Source: JAENVU01 sp031362155 (lineage in GTDB: Bacteria > Actinomycetota > Acidimicrobiia > IMCC26256 > JAENVU01). Taken from it: a stretch of DNA of 64,000 nt. The stretch spans positions 1 to 64,000 of the forward strand of contig JANLRZ010000180.1 of the NCBI GenBank assembly GCA_031362155.1. The letters run 5' to 3'. Position numbers and translations under genes: made by a program. The notes beneath the pieces were generated by a model, which searched no databases, was not told the origin of the DNA, and was given only the letters and a program-made list of their open reading frames with translations. Position 1 is the stretch's first letter. Every line of letters begins with the position of its first letter. Of this stretch, positions 16,004-24,463 are shown piece by piece.

Positions 16004-18250
16004 GTGATTGTGCGGCGCCGTCGCATCGGTATGCGAACTCGATCGCGGAGGGCGCTGGGCCTGGCGATGCTCACGATCGTGGGGATCGGCGGCCTCACTA
16101 CCACGCCCGCAGGCGCGGCAACCGACGGCACCTGGACGGTCACCACCACGCCGTCCGACGTGCGGGCCGTCCATGCGACGTTGCTCAAGACCGGCAAGGT
16201 GCTGCTGATCGCGGGCTCCGGCAACGATCGCAACGCCTTCAACGCCGGAACCTTCACGACCTCGATCTGGGACCCGGCGACCGGCAGTCTGACCTCCGTG
16301 TCGACGCCGTGGGACGCATTCTGTGCCGGACACGTTGTGCTCGCCGACGGTCGGGTGCTCGTGGCCGGTGGAACCACGGCCTATCCGAGCGCTGCAACGA
16401 ACAACAGCAGCGCCGGATCCGACCGGAGCTACCTCTTCGACCCGAGCACCGGGAAGTACACGCGGACCGCCGACATGCACCAGGCCCGCTGGTACGCGAC
16501 CACGACCGAACTGGGTGACGGCCGAGTGTTGGCGCTCGGCGGGCTCGACGAGGCCGGGGAGCTCACGTCCCAGTTCGAGATCTTCGACGGCACGAGTTGG
16601 AGCACACCGGCGAACGGACCGAGCAACTACGTGTTTCAACCGATGTACCCCGGCTTGCATCAGATGAGGGACGGCCGCCTCTTCTATTCGGGGGTCAGCA
16701 CCTTTGGTGGGAATGCCGCGGAGGTCCCGCCCGGGCTGTGGGACTTCACCGCGAACACCTACCAGACCGTCCCCGGCCTCACCGACGACACCCGGCGCGA
16801 CATGGGCGCCAGCGTCATGCTGCCGCCGGCGCAGGACCAACGGATCATGGTCATCGGTGGTGGCGACCAGTTCGCCATTGTGGGTGCGGTGAGTTCGACC
16901 GCGATCGCCGACCTCAAACTGGCGAACCCGGCGTTCGTGCCGGGCCCGTCGCTCGACGCCGCGAAGATGTACCCGAGCGCCGTGATCCTGCCGGACTCGA
17001 CGGTGCTGGCAACGGGTGGTGCGACCAAGTCGGTGAACTACGGCGGGACACCGGTGACGAGCACCCAGATCTTCAATCCGAAGACCAACGCCTGGACCAA
17101 GATGGCGTCGGCCACGGTCGGGCGGGTGTACCACTCGTCGGCGATCCTCCTGCCCGACGGCCGGGTTGCGACCTTCGGTGGAAACCCCCTCAACTCCTTC
17201 GAGATGCGCATCGAGGTGTTCACCCCGCCCTATCTCGAGACCGGTACGGCCCGACCGACGCTCAGTGGCGGGGTCAACGATCTCAACTACGGCGACTTCG
17301 CGAACTACACCACGACCCAGGCCAGTGCGATTCGCAACGTGGTGCTGGTGCGACCGGGGTCGGCCACGCATTCGTCGGATCCCAACCAGCGGCTCATCGA
17401 TGTGAAATTCACCCGCACCGCGAACGGCGTGGCGGTCACGATGCCCGTCGAGCCCAATCTGGCGCCCCCGGGTTGGTACCTGATGCACGTCGTCGACTCC
17501 GCGGGCGTGCCCTCGGTGGCCAAATGGATCCATCTCGAAGACACCGGGTCCGCGCCCAACGGCGGCTACACCCTCGATGGATTCGGCGGGCTCCACCCGT
17601 TCGGATTCGCCGGCGCGAGTGTTGCGCCCGCGGTGGAGCGGGGCCCGTACTGGAAGGGCTGGGACATCGCTCGAGCCGCGGCCCGGTTCCCCAACCAGAA
17701 GACGGGCTACGTGCTCGACGGGTTCGGTGGGATCCACGGATTCGCGTCGGCCGGGGCGCCACTGCCGGCGGCGGCGAAGGGCACTCCGTACTGGAAGGGC
17801 TGGGACATCGCCCGAGGGATTGCGCTGCTCCCGAACGGTACCGGCGGCTACGTGGTGGATGCCTTCGGCGGCGTGCATCCCTTCGGCGTGGGTTCCGCGT
17901 CACCGCCGCCGGCGATCACGGGGATGCCCTACTGGCCCGGGCAGGACCGTGCACGCGGCATCGCGATCCTGCCCGACGGCTCGGGCGGCTACGTGACCGA
18001 CGTGTTCGGGGTCGTGACTCCGTTCCGCATCGGGACGGGCGGCGCCACCCCGCCGGCGGTCGGTCAACCCTTCTCACCGATCTACGCGCCGGCGCGCGGG
18101 GTGGCACTGCAGCCGAATGGCGCGGCCGGGTTCGTGCTCGACGGGTTCGGAGGCTTGCACGGGTTCGGGATTGCGGGCGGGGTGGCGCTGCACCCGTCCG
18201 GCACGTCCTACTGGCCCGGCTGGGTGATCGCCCGCAACGTCACGATCTGA
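16004..18250 (+). CDS. Secreted galactose-oxidase-like copper protein with five C-terminal repeats
   Basis: A 748-residue exported protein. After a signal peptide (about 15-39) comes a kelch-type propeller and a DUF1929-like Ig domain, the layout of galactose oxidase and GlxA. The residues that build the radical copper site seem conserved: Cys107 in AFCAGH, Tyr164 in ARWYATT, Tyr376-His377 in RVYHSSAILLPDGRV and His456 in SATHSSDPNQ. From about residue 520 there are five repeats of about 47-48 residues with the core G-G/A-Y/F-V-x-D-G-F-G-G-x-H-x-F-G and PYWKGWDIAR linkers, likely surface or glycan binding. GTG 16004 follows AGGAGG by 4 bases; GTG 16010 is an alternative. Substrate unknown. 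Confidence 0.84.
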   Translation: MIVRRRRIGMRTRSRRALGLAMLTIVGIGGLTTTPAGAATDGTWTVTTTPSDVRAVHATLLKTGKVLLIAGSGNDRNAFNAGTFTTSIWDPATGSLTSVSTPWDAFCAGHVVLADGRVLVAGGTTAYPSAATNNSSAGSDRSYLFDPSTGKYTRTADMHQARWYATTTELGDGRVLALGGLDEAGELTSQFEIFDGTSWSTPANGPSNYVFQPMYPGLHQMRDGRLFYSGVSTFGGNAAEVPPGLWDFTANTYQTVPGLTDDTRRDMGASVMLPPAQDQRIMVIGGGDQFAIVGAVSSTAIADLKLANPAFVPGPSLDAAKMYPSAVILPDSTVLATGGATKSVNYGGTPVTSTQIFNPKTNAWTKMASATVGRVYHSSAILLPDGRVATFGGNPLNSFEMRIEVFTPPYLETGTARPTLSGGVNDLNYGDFANYTTTQASAIRNVVLVRPGSATHSSDPNQRLIDVKFTRTANGVAVTMPVEPNLAPPGWYLMHVVDSAGVPSVAKWIHLEDTGSAPNGGYTLDGFGGLHPFGFAGASVAPAVERGPYWKGWDIARAAARFPNQKTGYVLDGFGGIHGFASAGAPLPAAAKGTPYWKGWDIARGIALLPNGTGGYVVDAFGGVHPFGVGSASPPPAITGMPYWPGQDRARGIAILPDGSGGYVTDVFGVVTPFRIGTGGATPPAVGQPFSPIYAPARGVALQPNGAAGFVLDGFGGLHGFGIAGGVALHPSGTSYWPGWVIARNVTI

Positions 18251-19205
18251 CGGTGGTCCCGCCGGTCCGGCGGGTACCCGCGAGTCCGCCCGCACGCCAC
18301 GCAACGTCGCGGGCCGCCGCCAGCATCGGGTCCGCGAACTCACGCCGTGAACACGCAACGTGACCGTGATCGTGATCGACGATCGTCGCGGTGCGGATTC
18401 CGACGGCGAGATCGGTCTGGGCTTGCGGACTGACGAGCCGGTCGCGATTCGTGCGGAGCACGGCGGTCGGAACATCGACCTCTCCGAGCCACGATCGCGA
18501 ATCGAAGCGACCGATGCTGCGCGCCGCGTCGGCGAGCATGCGCACGTCGTGGCGACGCATCTCGTCGGCGGCCCATTCCAGAAACCCGGCCGGACGGTTC
18601 GCGTTCGCGAGTCGGAGCACGCGGGCACCGGCGGCGGGCGCGGCCGCGACCCGTTCGGTGACGCGGGCCAGGCTCGCCAGGCTGGCGAGATAGACGTCGG
18701 TGAGCCGGCGGGAACCCACGTCGAACTGGGCCGCCGTCGCGCACAGGACCAAGCCGGCCACGTGCTCGGGATGGCGGCGCCACAGCAGCTGGGCCACCGG
18801 GCCACCCATCGAGTAGCCCGCCGCGATCACGGGGCCCGTGTCGAGATGATCGATGAGCGCGGCGATGTCGTCTGCGCAGTCGCTCAGCCGCATCCGTCGG
18901 TGGGACCGGAGGCCGCGCGAGTGGCCGCGCAGGTCGGGTGCCACGATGTTGAACTCGCGCGACAACGGCTCGAAGGTTCGAAACCAGTTGAGGCCGCCAC
19001 TCGCCATGTACCCGTGGAGGAGCACCAAGGTGGGGGCGCCGGCGGGCCCGGCGATCTCGCGCACGAACGTGGTCCCTCGTCCGGGCAGGGCGATCCGCCG
19101 ACCCAGCGGGACGGCGGGTCCGAGCCGACCGTCGGATCGGACGACCGACTCGGGCACGGCGTCGCCGACGACTCGTCGCAACATCTCGGATGCTGTCGTG
19201 CGCAT
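18240..19205 (-). CDS. Alpha/beta hydrolase
   Basis: A 321-residue alpha/beta-hydrolase-fold enzyme, probably an esterase or lipase. HGYMASGGLNW (64-74) forms the oxyanion region, Ser132 in GYSMGG is the nucleophile, and HDHGHVAC near the C-terminus supplies the histidine. The ATG at 19205 has a GGGGGG ribosome site; the longer frame to 19244 is less likely. Its 3' end overlaps the 3' end of the convergent copper-oxidase-like gene by 11 bases. It is divergent from the dienelactone hydrolase at 19293. No signal peptide is evident. Substrate unknown. Confidence 0.85.
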   Translation of the reverse strand: MRTTASEMLRRVVGDAVPESVVRSDGRLGPAVPLGRRIALPGRGTTFVREIAGPAGAPTLVLLHGYMASGGLNWFRTFEPLSREFNIVAPDLRGHSRGLRSHRRMRLSDCADDIAALIDHLDTGPVIAAGYSMGGPVAQLLWRRHPEHVAGLVLCATAAQFDVGSRRLTDVYLASLASLARVTERVAAAPAAGARVLRLANANRPAGFLEWAADEMRRHDVRMLADAARSIGRFDSRSWLGEVDVPTAVLRTNRDRLVSPQAQTDLAVGIRTATIVDHDHGHVACSRREFADPMLAAARDVAWRAGGLAGTRRTGGTTVRS

Positions 19206-19292
19206 GTGCCCCCCAATAGCCACGTGCCGACTCCAGTCTGCCACTCCTGGTGGCCGGGCCGGAACAGTGCCCGGCGTCCTAAGGTTTCAGCC

Positions 19293-19985
19293 ATGGCTGA
19301 GATGGTGGAATTTGCAAGCAACGGCGGCACGGCGTCGGGGTATCTGGCCCGGCCCGAGCGCGGGAGTGGCCCGGGAATCCTGGTCATTCAGGAGTGGTGG
19401 GGACTGAGCGGAGACCTCAAGGTGATGGCGGACCGCTTGGCCGCGGCCGGCTTCACCGCGTTGGCCCCCGACCTGTATCACGGTGAGGTCGCCAACCACG
19501 ACGAGATGGACAAGGCCGCGAGCTTGATGGGGTCCATGCCCGCCGACCGCGCGGCGCGCGACATGAGTGGCGCGATCGACTATCTCCTTGCGGATGCGGG
19601 CACCGAAGGCGCCGCGGTCGGCGTGATGGGGTTCTGCATGGGCGGCATGCTGACGTTTCTCATCGCGGCCAACCGGGGCGATGTCGTGAAGGCGGCCGTT
19701 CCCTTCTACGGGTTTCCCTCGGGCGAGAGTGAGCCGGATTGGTCCGGGCTCACGGCGGTGGTCCGTGGCCACATGGCCGAGTTCGACGACTTCTTCGGTC
19801 CGGAGGCGGCGGCGGCGCTCGAAGCGAAGCTGCAGGGCCTCGGCAAGGACGTGACGCTCACTGTGCATCCAGGCTCCGGGCACGCGTTCATGGGCCCGCA
19901 CAATGCGCTCGGCACGCTCGATGAGGATCTGGCCGGTCGGGTGTGGACCGAGGCCGTCGCCTTCCTCCACGAACAACTGGGTTAA
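19293..19985 (+). CDS. Dienelactone hydrolase family protein
   Basis: A 230-residue cysteine hydrolase of the carboxymethylenebutenolidase family. The catalytic pieces are visible: Glu34 in VIQEWWGL, nucleophile Cys115 in GFCMGG and the histidine in GSGHAFMG near 204. The family opens dienelactone rings in chloroaromatic degradation, but many members act on other esters and no catabolic partner is adjacent. AAGG lies upstream of ATG 19293. It is divergent from the alpha/beta hydrolase at 19205 with an 87-base spacer. Confidence 0.9.
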   Translation: MAEMVEFASNGGTASGYLARPERGSGPGILVIQEWWGLSGDLKVMADRLAAAGFTALAPDLYHGEVANHDEMDKAASLMGSMPADRAARDMSGAIDYLLADAGTEGAAVGVMGFCMGGMLTFLIAANRGDVVKAAVPFYGFPSGESEPDWSGLTAVVRGHMAEFDDFFGPEAAAALEAKLQGLGKDVTLTVHPGSGHAFMGPHNALGTLDEDLAGRVWTEAVAFLHEQLG

Positions 19986-19994
19986 GCCACAGCA

Positions 19995-20025
19995 CGGCGA
20001 GGGTCGCCGCCCACGCGTGTACACG
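19995..20025. terminator. Hairpin plus short palindrome between convergent genes
   Basis: CGGCGA (19995-20000) pairs with TCGCCG (20004-20009) around GGG, followed by the palindrome CGTGTACACG (20016-20025). Both lie in the 49-base gap between the convergent dienelactone hydrolase and ABC ATPase genes, so a terminator role is reasonable. Confidence 0.4.
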
Positions 20026-20034
20026 TCGCCTAGG

Positions 20035-20808
20035 TCAGTGGTGGAGCACCTTGTCGAAGAACTGACGAGTGCGTTCTTCGCGGGGTGAGTCGAAGATCTC
20101 TGCGGGGATTCCCTGCTCCACGATGCGACCGTGATCCATCACGACGAGTTGGTTCGCCGCGGCCCGGGCGAACCCCATCTCGTGCGTGACCACCACCATC
20201 GTCATCCCACCCACGGCCAGTTCGAGCATGACGTCGAGCACTTCCTTGATCATCTCCGGGTCGAGTGCACTCGTCGGCTCATCGAACAACATCAGCTTCG
20301 GGTTCATGGCCAGCGACCGCGCGATGGCCACCCGTTGTTGTTGCCCGCCGGAGAGGTCACCCGGCGAACTGTCGGCCTTTTCGGGAATGCCCACGCGCTC
20401 GAGCTGCTCGCGAGCGACGCGCTCCGCCTCGGCCTTGGGTCGCTTGCGCACGATGCGTTGGGCCAGCGTCACGTTCTCGAGGACCGTCAGGTGTTGGAAC
20501 AGGTTGAAGTTCTGGAACACCATGCCGACCTCTTCGCGCACGGCGTCGAGATCGCTCGACTTCGCCGTGAGCAGGCGGCCGTCGACCCAGACCGATCCCT
20601 CACTGGGGATCTCGAGTCCGTTGATGCAGCGCAGCACGGTGCTCTTGCCGGATCCGGACGGTCCGACCAGGGCGACGACGTGTCCGGTCGGCACCCGGAG
20701 ATCCACACCGTCGACCGCACGCACCCGACCGTGATCGAACGTCTTGACCAGACCTTCGATGATGACGGTCTCCGGTCCGGGAGCGGCCTTGAGCTGGTAG
20801 TCAGTCAT
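20035..20808 (-). CDS. Polar amino acid ABC transporter, ATP-binding protein
   Basis: A 257-residue ATPase that powers import of an amino acid. Walker A GPSGSGKST is at 49-57, the signature LSGGQQQRVAIARSL near 150-164, Walker B LMLFDEPTSALDPE near 170-183, and the H-loop VVTHEMGFA near 207. This is the GlnQ/HisP type. The start ATG overlaps the stop region of the permease gene by 8 bases, giving translational coupling. Third gene of a binding protein-permease-ATPase operon. The exact amino acid is not readable. Confidence 0.93.
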   Translation of the reverse strand: MTDYQLKAAPGPETVIIEGLVKTFDHGRVRAVDGVDLRVPTGHVVALVGPSGSGKSTVLRCINGLEIPSEGSVWVDGRLLTAKSSDLDAVREEVGMVFQNFNLFQHLTVLENVTLAQRIVRKRPKAEAERVAREQLERVGIPEKADSSPGDLSGGQQQRVAIARSLAMNPKLMLFDEPTSALDPEMIKEVLDVMLELAVGGMTMVVVTHEMGFARAAANQLVVMDHGRIVEQGIPAEIFDSPREERTRQFFDKVLHH

Positions 20809-21622
20809 TCGCGAGCCCCAATCGTGAGCGGTACCACCGGAGCAACAACGACAAGATCAACGTCATCGACAGGTAGAAGAACGTGAGCACGAGGTAGGTC
20901 GGCCGGAACTGGAAGCTCGAGCTCGCGTAGAGCCGGCCTTGCTGGGTGAGCTCTCGAACGCCCAGCACGGAGAGCAACGACGAATCCTTGAGCATGGCGA
21001 TGAGGTCGTTACCGATGGCCGGTGTCATGTTGCGGATCGCCTGGGGAAGCACGATGCGCCGCATCGTCTGGCCGCTCGTCATCCCCAGCGCGCGACCGGC
21101 TTCGGTCTGCCCTTTGGGGACGGACTCGATCCCGGCGCGGAACACCTCGGCGAGATACGCGCCGTAGATAATGGCCAGGGCGCTCACCGCCCGGGTGAAC
21201 GGGGTGACCGACGAATTGCTGAACCCCAACGCGCCCGACAGCTGCGGGACGACGACGAAGGCGACGGTGAAGATCAGGACCAGGATCGGAACGCCACGGA
21301 TGAACTCGATGTAGGTGATCGCGATATTGCGGACGAACACGTTCTTCGAGATTCGACCGAGTCCGGCCAGCAGCCCGAAGAAGAGGGCGAGCCCGAAGCC
21401 CACGACCGTGGCACTGATCGTCGTGCCGAGCCCGGGCAAAATCCGGTCGAACGCGGTGCGGTACTTCTCGTCGGTGACGATCAGGAACACCATCCATCCG
21501 AGGATGCCTGCGATCGCGAGGAGCCAGTAGGGGAAGTCGCGAGCGCTCGCCCGGAACCGCTCGGACATGGGCGGGACCAGGGTGGTGCGCTCGACCTCGG
21601 GAGCGCCTCCGGTGATGGGCAT
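20801..21622 (-). CDS. Polar amino acid ABC transporter, permease
   Basis: A 273-residue inner membrane permease of the HisM/GlnP type. Hydrophobic segments are near 30-50, 65-92, 105-130, 145-165 and 240-262. The cytoplasmic EAA-like loop YLAEVFRAGIESVPKGQTEA and LPQAIRNMTPAIGNDLI are the contact sites for the ATPase. One permease gene is present, so the membrane part is probably a homodimer. AAGGAAGGG precedes the start. It lies 96 bases downstream of the binding-protein gene, with the hairpin at 21662-21691 between. Confidence 0.92.
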   Translation of the reverse strand: MPITGGAPEVERTTLVPPMSERFRASARDFPYWLLAIAGILGWMVFLIVTDEKYRTAFDRILPGLGTTISATVVGFGLALFFGLLAGLGRISKNVFVRNIAITYIEFIRGVPILVLIFTVAFVVVPQLSGALGFSNSSVTPFTRAVSALAIIYGAYLAEVFRAGIESVPKGQTEAGRALGMTSGQTMRRIVLPQAIRNMTPAIGNDLIAMLKDSSLLSVLGVRELTQQGRLYASSSFQFRPTYLVLTFFYLSMTLILSLLLRWYRSRLGLAND

Positions 21623-21661
21623 AGCCCTTCCTTCGGTCAGGGGTGGTTGATCGGAAACGCA

Positions 21662-21691
21662 AGATGCGCCAGGCCGAAGCCTGGCGCATCT
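21662..21691 (-). terminator. 13-bp hairpin with UUCG loop inside the ABC operon
   Basis: AGATGCGCCAGGC (21662-21674) is perfectly complementary to 21679-21691. On the transcribed minus strand the loop is C(UUCG)G, the very stable tetraloop. It sits between the binding-protein gene and the permease gene. Such hairpins often stabilise the upstream mRNA or partly terminate, so that binding protein exceeds permease. Confidence 0.65.
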
Positions 21692-21718
21692 CGCTGACCC
21701 ACCGAAACTCGCGCCGCC

Positions 21719-22537
21719 CTATTCGGCGACCGGCGCCTCGAAGTCGGGGGCGAAGTACTTGTCGTTGATCTTCTTCAGGGTGCCGTCGGCGGTGAGTTCC
21801 TTCAGGGCGAAGTTCACCGGACCGACGAGGTCGGAACCCTTCGGGAAGATGAAGCCGAGCTCATCGGAGGAGATGCTGCCGACGATGAGATCGAGCTGGT
21901 CCCGATCGGCGCCGACATAGCCCTGGCCCGCCGTGTCATCGATGATGACCGCATCGATGTCGTCGTTCAGGAGGGCCTGCACTGCGAACGGGAAGGTCTC
22001 GAACGCCTGGACCCGGCTGTCGCCGTATTCCTTGGTGGCGGTTTCGAAGTTCGTGGTCCCGGTCTGGGTCCCGACCTTGAAGTCGCCGGACTTGAACTCG
22101 GCCAGGGTCGAGAACTTGTCCTGACCCTTCTTGATCATGAGGCGCTGGTCGACCTTGATGTAGCCATCAGAGAAGTCGACCACTTCCTTGCGGTCGGGCG
22201 TGATGGTGATGCCGTCGGCGGCGGCGTCGAACTGGCTGTCCGACACGGCCTGGATCATTCCCTCGAAGCCGGTCTCCTTGAAGTCCGCCTTGCAGTTGAT
22301 CTTCTTGCAGATGGCGCGCCAGGCGTCGTAGTCCCAGCCTTCAGCCTTGTTCGTGTCCTTGTTGATGTAGTTGAACGGCGGGTACTGGTTCTCGACGGCG
22401 ATCGTGACGGTCTTGCCGCCCAGGTCGTTGGTGTCGGTCGAGCCGCCGCCGGAACTCCCGCTGCTGCTTCCGCACGCGGCGAGCGCGGTAAGCAGGCCGG
22501 CAGTGATCACCGCGAGCGCGGTCTTGCGAAACTTCAT
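21719..22537 (-). CDS. Amino acid ABC transporter substrate-binding lipoprotein
   Basis: A 272-residue extracellular solute-binding protein family 3 member. The signal peptide ends in a lipobox with Cys22 (LTALAACGSS), followed by a Ser/Gly linker. The mature domain begins KTVTIAVENQYPPFNYI and contains GWDYDAWRAICKKINCKADF and GTQTGTTNFE, typical of glutamine/cystine-type binding proteins. GGGAGGG precedes ATG 22537. First gene of the transporter operon. Ligand is a polar amino acid by family; which one is unknown. Confidence 0.92.
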   Translation of the reverse strand: MKFRKTALAVITAGLLTALAACGSSSGSSGGGSTDTNDLGGKTVTIAVENQYPPFNYINKDTNKAEGWDYDAWRAICKKINCKADFKETGFEGMIQAVSDSQFDAAADGITITPDRKEVVDFSDGYIKVDQRLMIKKGQDKFSTLAEFKSGDFKVGTQTGTTNFETATKEYGDSRVQAFETFPFAVQALLNDDIDAVIIDDTAGQGYVGADRDQLDLIVGSISSDELGFIFPKGSDLVGPVNFALKELTADGTLKKINDKYFAPDFEAPVAE

Positions 22538-22663
22538 CGTGGGCCCTCCCCAGGGTCTGAGGCGATGGACGCTAGCCCCCGGCCTGCCCGAGATCGAGGC
22601 CCGATCGGGGCAAGAACGACCGATTTCGGCCCGATTCAGCGGTTCACGAAATCAAGTTGTCGC

Positions 22664-22687
22664 CGTCGGTGAGGGTTCCTACCGACG
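22664..22687 (-). terminator. Hairpin at the 3' end of the PH-like gene
   Basis: CGTCGGT (22664-22670) pairs with ACCGACG (22681-22687) around a ten-base loop. The stem spans the TAG stop of the gene read from the right (stop at 22679-22681), so it can act as a terminator before the ABC operon promoter region (22538-22663), where I see no clear promoter boxes. Confidence 0.45.
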
Positions 22688-23164
22688 ACTGACATGGTGG
22701 GTCCCCTGGGGAACCGCGGTGCGCACTTCGACCAGCTCATCGGCGACCCGGCCGTGTCCGGCACTCTCCGCCTCGACGATGATTTGGAGACTGTCGCTCA
22801 GTCGGAGGCGCGCCCGCTGGATGCCGAACGTTCGGAAGGGCTCGATATCGAGGATCGCATCGGACCGACGGACCTCGGCGAGAAGTTCGGTCGGCCGGGA
22901 CCTGGCGGAGCTCTTGAAGACGAGCACGCGCTCGTTGGTGATTGCCAAGTAACCGGCGGACTTCAATGTGACGGCATGGTCCGCAGTGACGTCGCGTCGG
23001 GTTGCGTTGTGAATCGCCGCACCGACCATTCCTCCAAGGACGGCCGCACCGGTCGAGGCCGAATGCCCGGCTCGCTGTAGCTGGATCCCGGCGATGAAAT
23101 CTTCGCCGGGAACGAGGATCCCCAGCGCGTGCCGACGAAGAGTGGCGATTGAGGAGCGGGCCAT
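22679..23164 (-). CDS. Hypothetical protein, possible bacterial PH-like domain
   Basis: A 161-residue soluble protein I do not recognise with certainty. The stretch GYLAITNERVLVFKSSARSR (about 90-109) looks like the strand pattern of bacterial PH-like domains, preceded by a Gly/Ala-rich hydrophobic stretch (about 40-52) that is short for a membrane segment. The C-terminus is charged. The lipoprotein gene upstream on the same strand ends 4 bases before its start, so the two are probably co-translated. No catalytic motif is visible. Confidence 0.6.
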   Translation of the reverse strand: MARSSIATLRRHALGILVPGEDFIAGIQLQRAGHSASTGAAVLGGMVGAAIHNATRRDVTADHAVTLKSAGYLAITNERVLVFKSSARSRPTELLAEVRRSDAILDIEPFRTFGIQRARLRLSDSLQIIVEAESAGHGRVADELVEVRTAVPQGTHHVSRR

Positions 23165-23168
23165 GGCG

Positions 23169-23870
23169 TCAGGCCGTGTCGGCCTTGAGGAGGCGACCGG
23201 CGATCATTCCGGCGACGAACTGCGCCGTACTCTCGGGAAACCCGTCGGCCGCGCCGCCGATCAGGACGAAGGCCTCACTACGACCGACGAACAGGCTCGT
23301 CGCGTCTTCGCGAATCGGAACAACACTCCCGTCGGGCCGATGCAAGGTACCGGTGAATCGGATACCAACCGCCTTCGTTCCGGCCGGTGCAGTCACCGGA
23401 AACAGGGCGACGGCGGCGTCCGTCATTGTCTGCCCTTGCGTGGACGCGCTCTTCGTGAACGCGGGCAATGCGAGCTTTCGCCAACAATCGAACTTTGCCT
23501 GGTCCGCAAAGTCGGCGGCGAGCGCGTCCGCGTCAACAGGGTTCTGGTGGTACACGACCTGGTTGTAGACGAAGCCCCCGCTCGTCTGGTTGTTCATCCA
23601 GTCACCCGAGGCCGTCGCGGTGGTGCCGTCCGAAGGAGCGGGCCGGAAGCACTGCTGGACCTCGGTGGACGCAGCGAGCGTCAACGGTTGCTCGTCGCCG
23701 TTGAAATCGGGCGTGGTCTCCGATTGGGTCCAGTCCGGACCGAGCTGTCCGGCGTAGACGACAATGTTCTCTGCCTCGGTGTTGTCGGCGCGGTTCTCCG
23801 CTCCCGCGGACGTGCAACCCGCGGCCAGCAGAGCAGCGATCGATACCGCGACGATCCCGGTTGTACGCAT
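23169..23870 (-). CDS. Hypothetical lipoprotein
   Basis: A 233-residue exported lipoprotein. The signal peptide ALLAAGCTS places the lipid-modified cysteine near residue 19. The mature part has no family I recognise; it contains two further cysteines (EVQQCFRP and FDCWRKLALP) that could form a disulfide, and a C-terminal region FVGRSEAFVLIGGAADGFPE resembling actinobacterial cell-surface sensor-like domains. ATG 23870 is chosen since it opens the signal peptide; the frame stays open to 23951. It is likely co-transcribed with the PH-like gene 4 bases downstream. Confidence 0.7.
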   Translation of the reverse strand: MRTTGIVAVSIAALLAAGCTSAGAENRADNTEAENIVVYAGQLGPDWTQSETTPDFNGDEQPLTLAASTEVQQCFRPAPSDGTTATASGDWMNNQTSGGFVYNQVVYHQNPVDADALAADFADQAKFDCWRKLALPAFTKSASTQGQTMTDAAVALFPVTAPAGTKAVGIRFTGTLHRPDGSVVPIREDATSLFVGRSEAFVLIGGAADGFPESTAQFVAGMIAGRLLKADTA

Positions 23871-23906
23871 TGGATGAGTATGCGGATATCGGGATTCTGG
23901 TATCCA

Positions 23907-23940
23907 CCCCACGATTGGGGAATCCACTCGCGTCGAGTGG
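23907..23940 (-). terminator. Two tandem hairpins downstream of tRNA-Pro
   Basis: CCACTCG (23924-23930) pairs with CGAGTGG (23934-23940), and CCCCA (23907-23911) pairs with TGGGG (23916-23920). They lie 20 bases past the tRNA 3' end in its direction of transcription and before the lipoprotein gene, so they probably end tRNA transcription. They could instead be a leader of the lipoprotein mRNA. Confidence 0.5.
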
Positions 23941-23960
23941 GTGTTGACCATCCGAAGCGG

Positions 23961-24038
23961 TGGTCGGGATGCCGGGATTTGAACCCGGGGCCTCAGCGTC
24001 CCGAACGCTGCGCGCTAACCAAACTGCGCCACATCCCG
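23961..24038 (-). tRNA. tRNA-Pro (anticodon CGG)
   Basis: Full cloverleaf on the minus strand. The acceptor CGGGATG pairs with CATCCCG; the D arm is GCGC/GCGC; the anticodon stem is CAGCG/CGCTG with loop TTCGGGA, giving anticodon CGG (reads CCG proline codons); the T stem is CCGGG/CCCGG with loop TTCAAAT. The discriminator is A and CCA is encoded (23961-23963). Length is 78 bases with CCA. It lies 25 bases downstream of the receiver-like gene in the same direction. The CGGG-starting acceptor is typical of tRNA-Pro. Confidence 0.97.
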
Positions 24039-24063
24039 TAAGGGGCGAGAGTGTAGCGACCCG

Positions 24064-24453
24064 CTAGCTCGATGCCGGAGCCGGCGTAGGCCCGAGCAGC
24101 GGTTTCGCCACCCTCCGCAGGATTCCGGCGTCGACCGGTTTGATCACCTCGGAATCGGCGTCGGCTCGTTTGGCCAGGAACCGGTCGGCTTCTCGGTCGA
24201 GGAGCAGCAGGATCTTCGTGGGAGGCACCCGGCCCTCGGCCGCTTCCATCCGTAGGTCGATCGCGCATGCAATCCCGCCCATGTTGGCGATCTGCATGTC
24301 GAGCACGACGAGGTCCGGCGCGTGCTGGGAGACGGCGTCTCGGACATCCTGGCCGCGCTTGACCTCGACCACCTTCTGGCCGGAACCGGCAAATGCCGTG
24401 GTCACCTGATCGCGAATCCAGGACGCTTCGGCGGCAACGAGGATCGTGGTCAC
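24064..24453 (-). CDS. Atypical response-regulator receiver protein
   Basis: A 129-residue single-domain receiver fold with no output domain. LVVLDMQIANMGG carries the likely phospho-acceptor aspartate near residue 54, and SEVIKPVDAGIL carries the conserved lysine near 106. The N-terminal strand is ILVAAEAS, so the usual acidic pair that binds Mg is reduced to at most one acidic residue. Phosphorylation may be weak or absent. GTG 24453 starts the domain; it follows the ArsA-type gene by only 10 bases, so it is probably the last protein gene of that operon. No kinase is nearby. Confidence 0.72.
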   Translation of the reverse strand: MTTILVAAEASWIRDQVTTAFAGSGQKVVEVKRGQDVRDAVSQHAPDLVVLDMQIANMGGIACAIDLRMEAAEGRVPPTKILLLLDREADRFLAKRADADSEVIKPVDAGILRRVAKPLLGPTPAPASS

Positions 24454-24463
24454 GGCCGAAACG

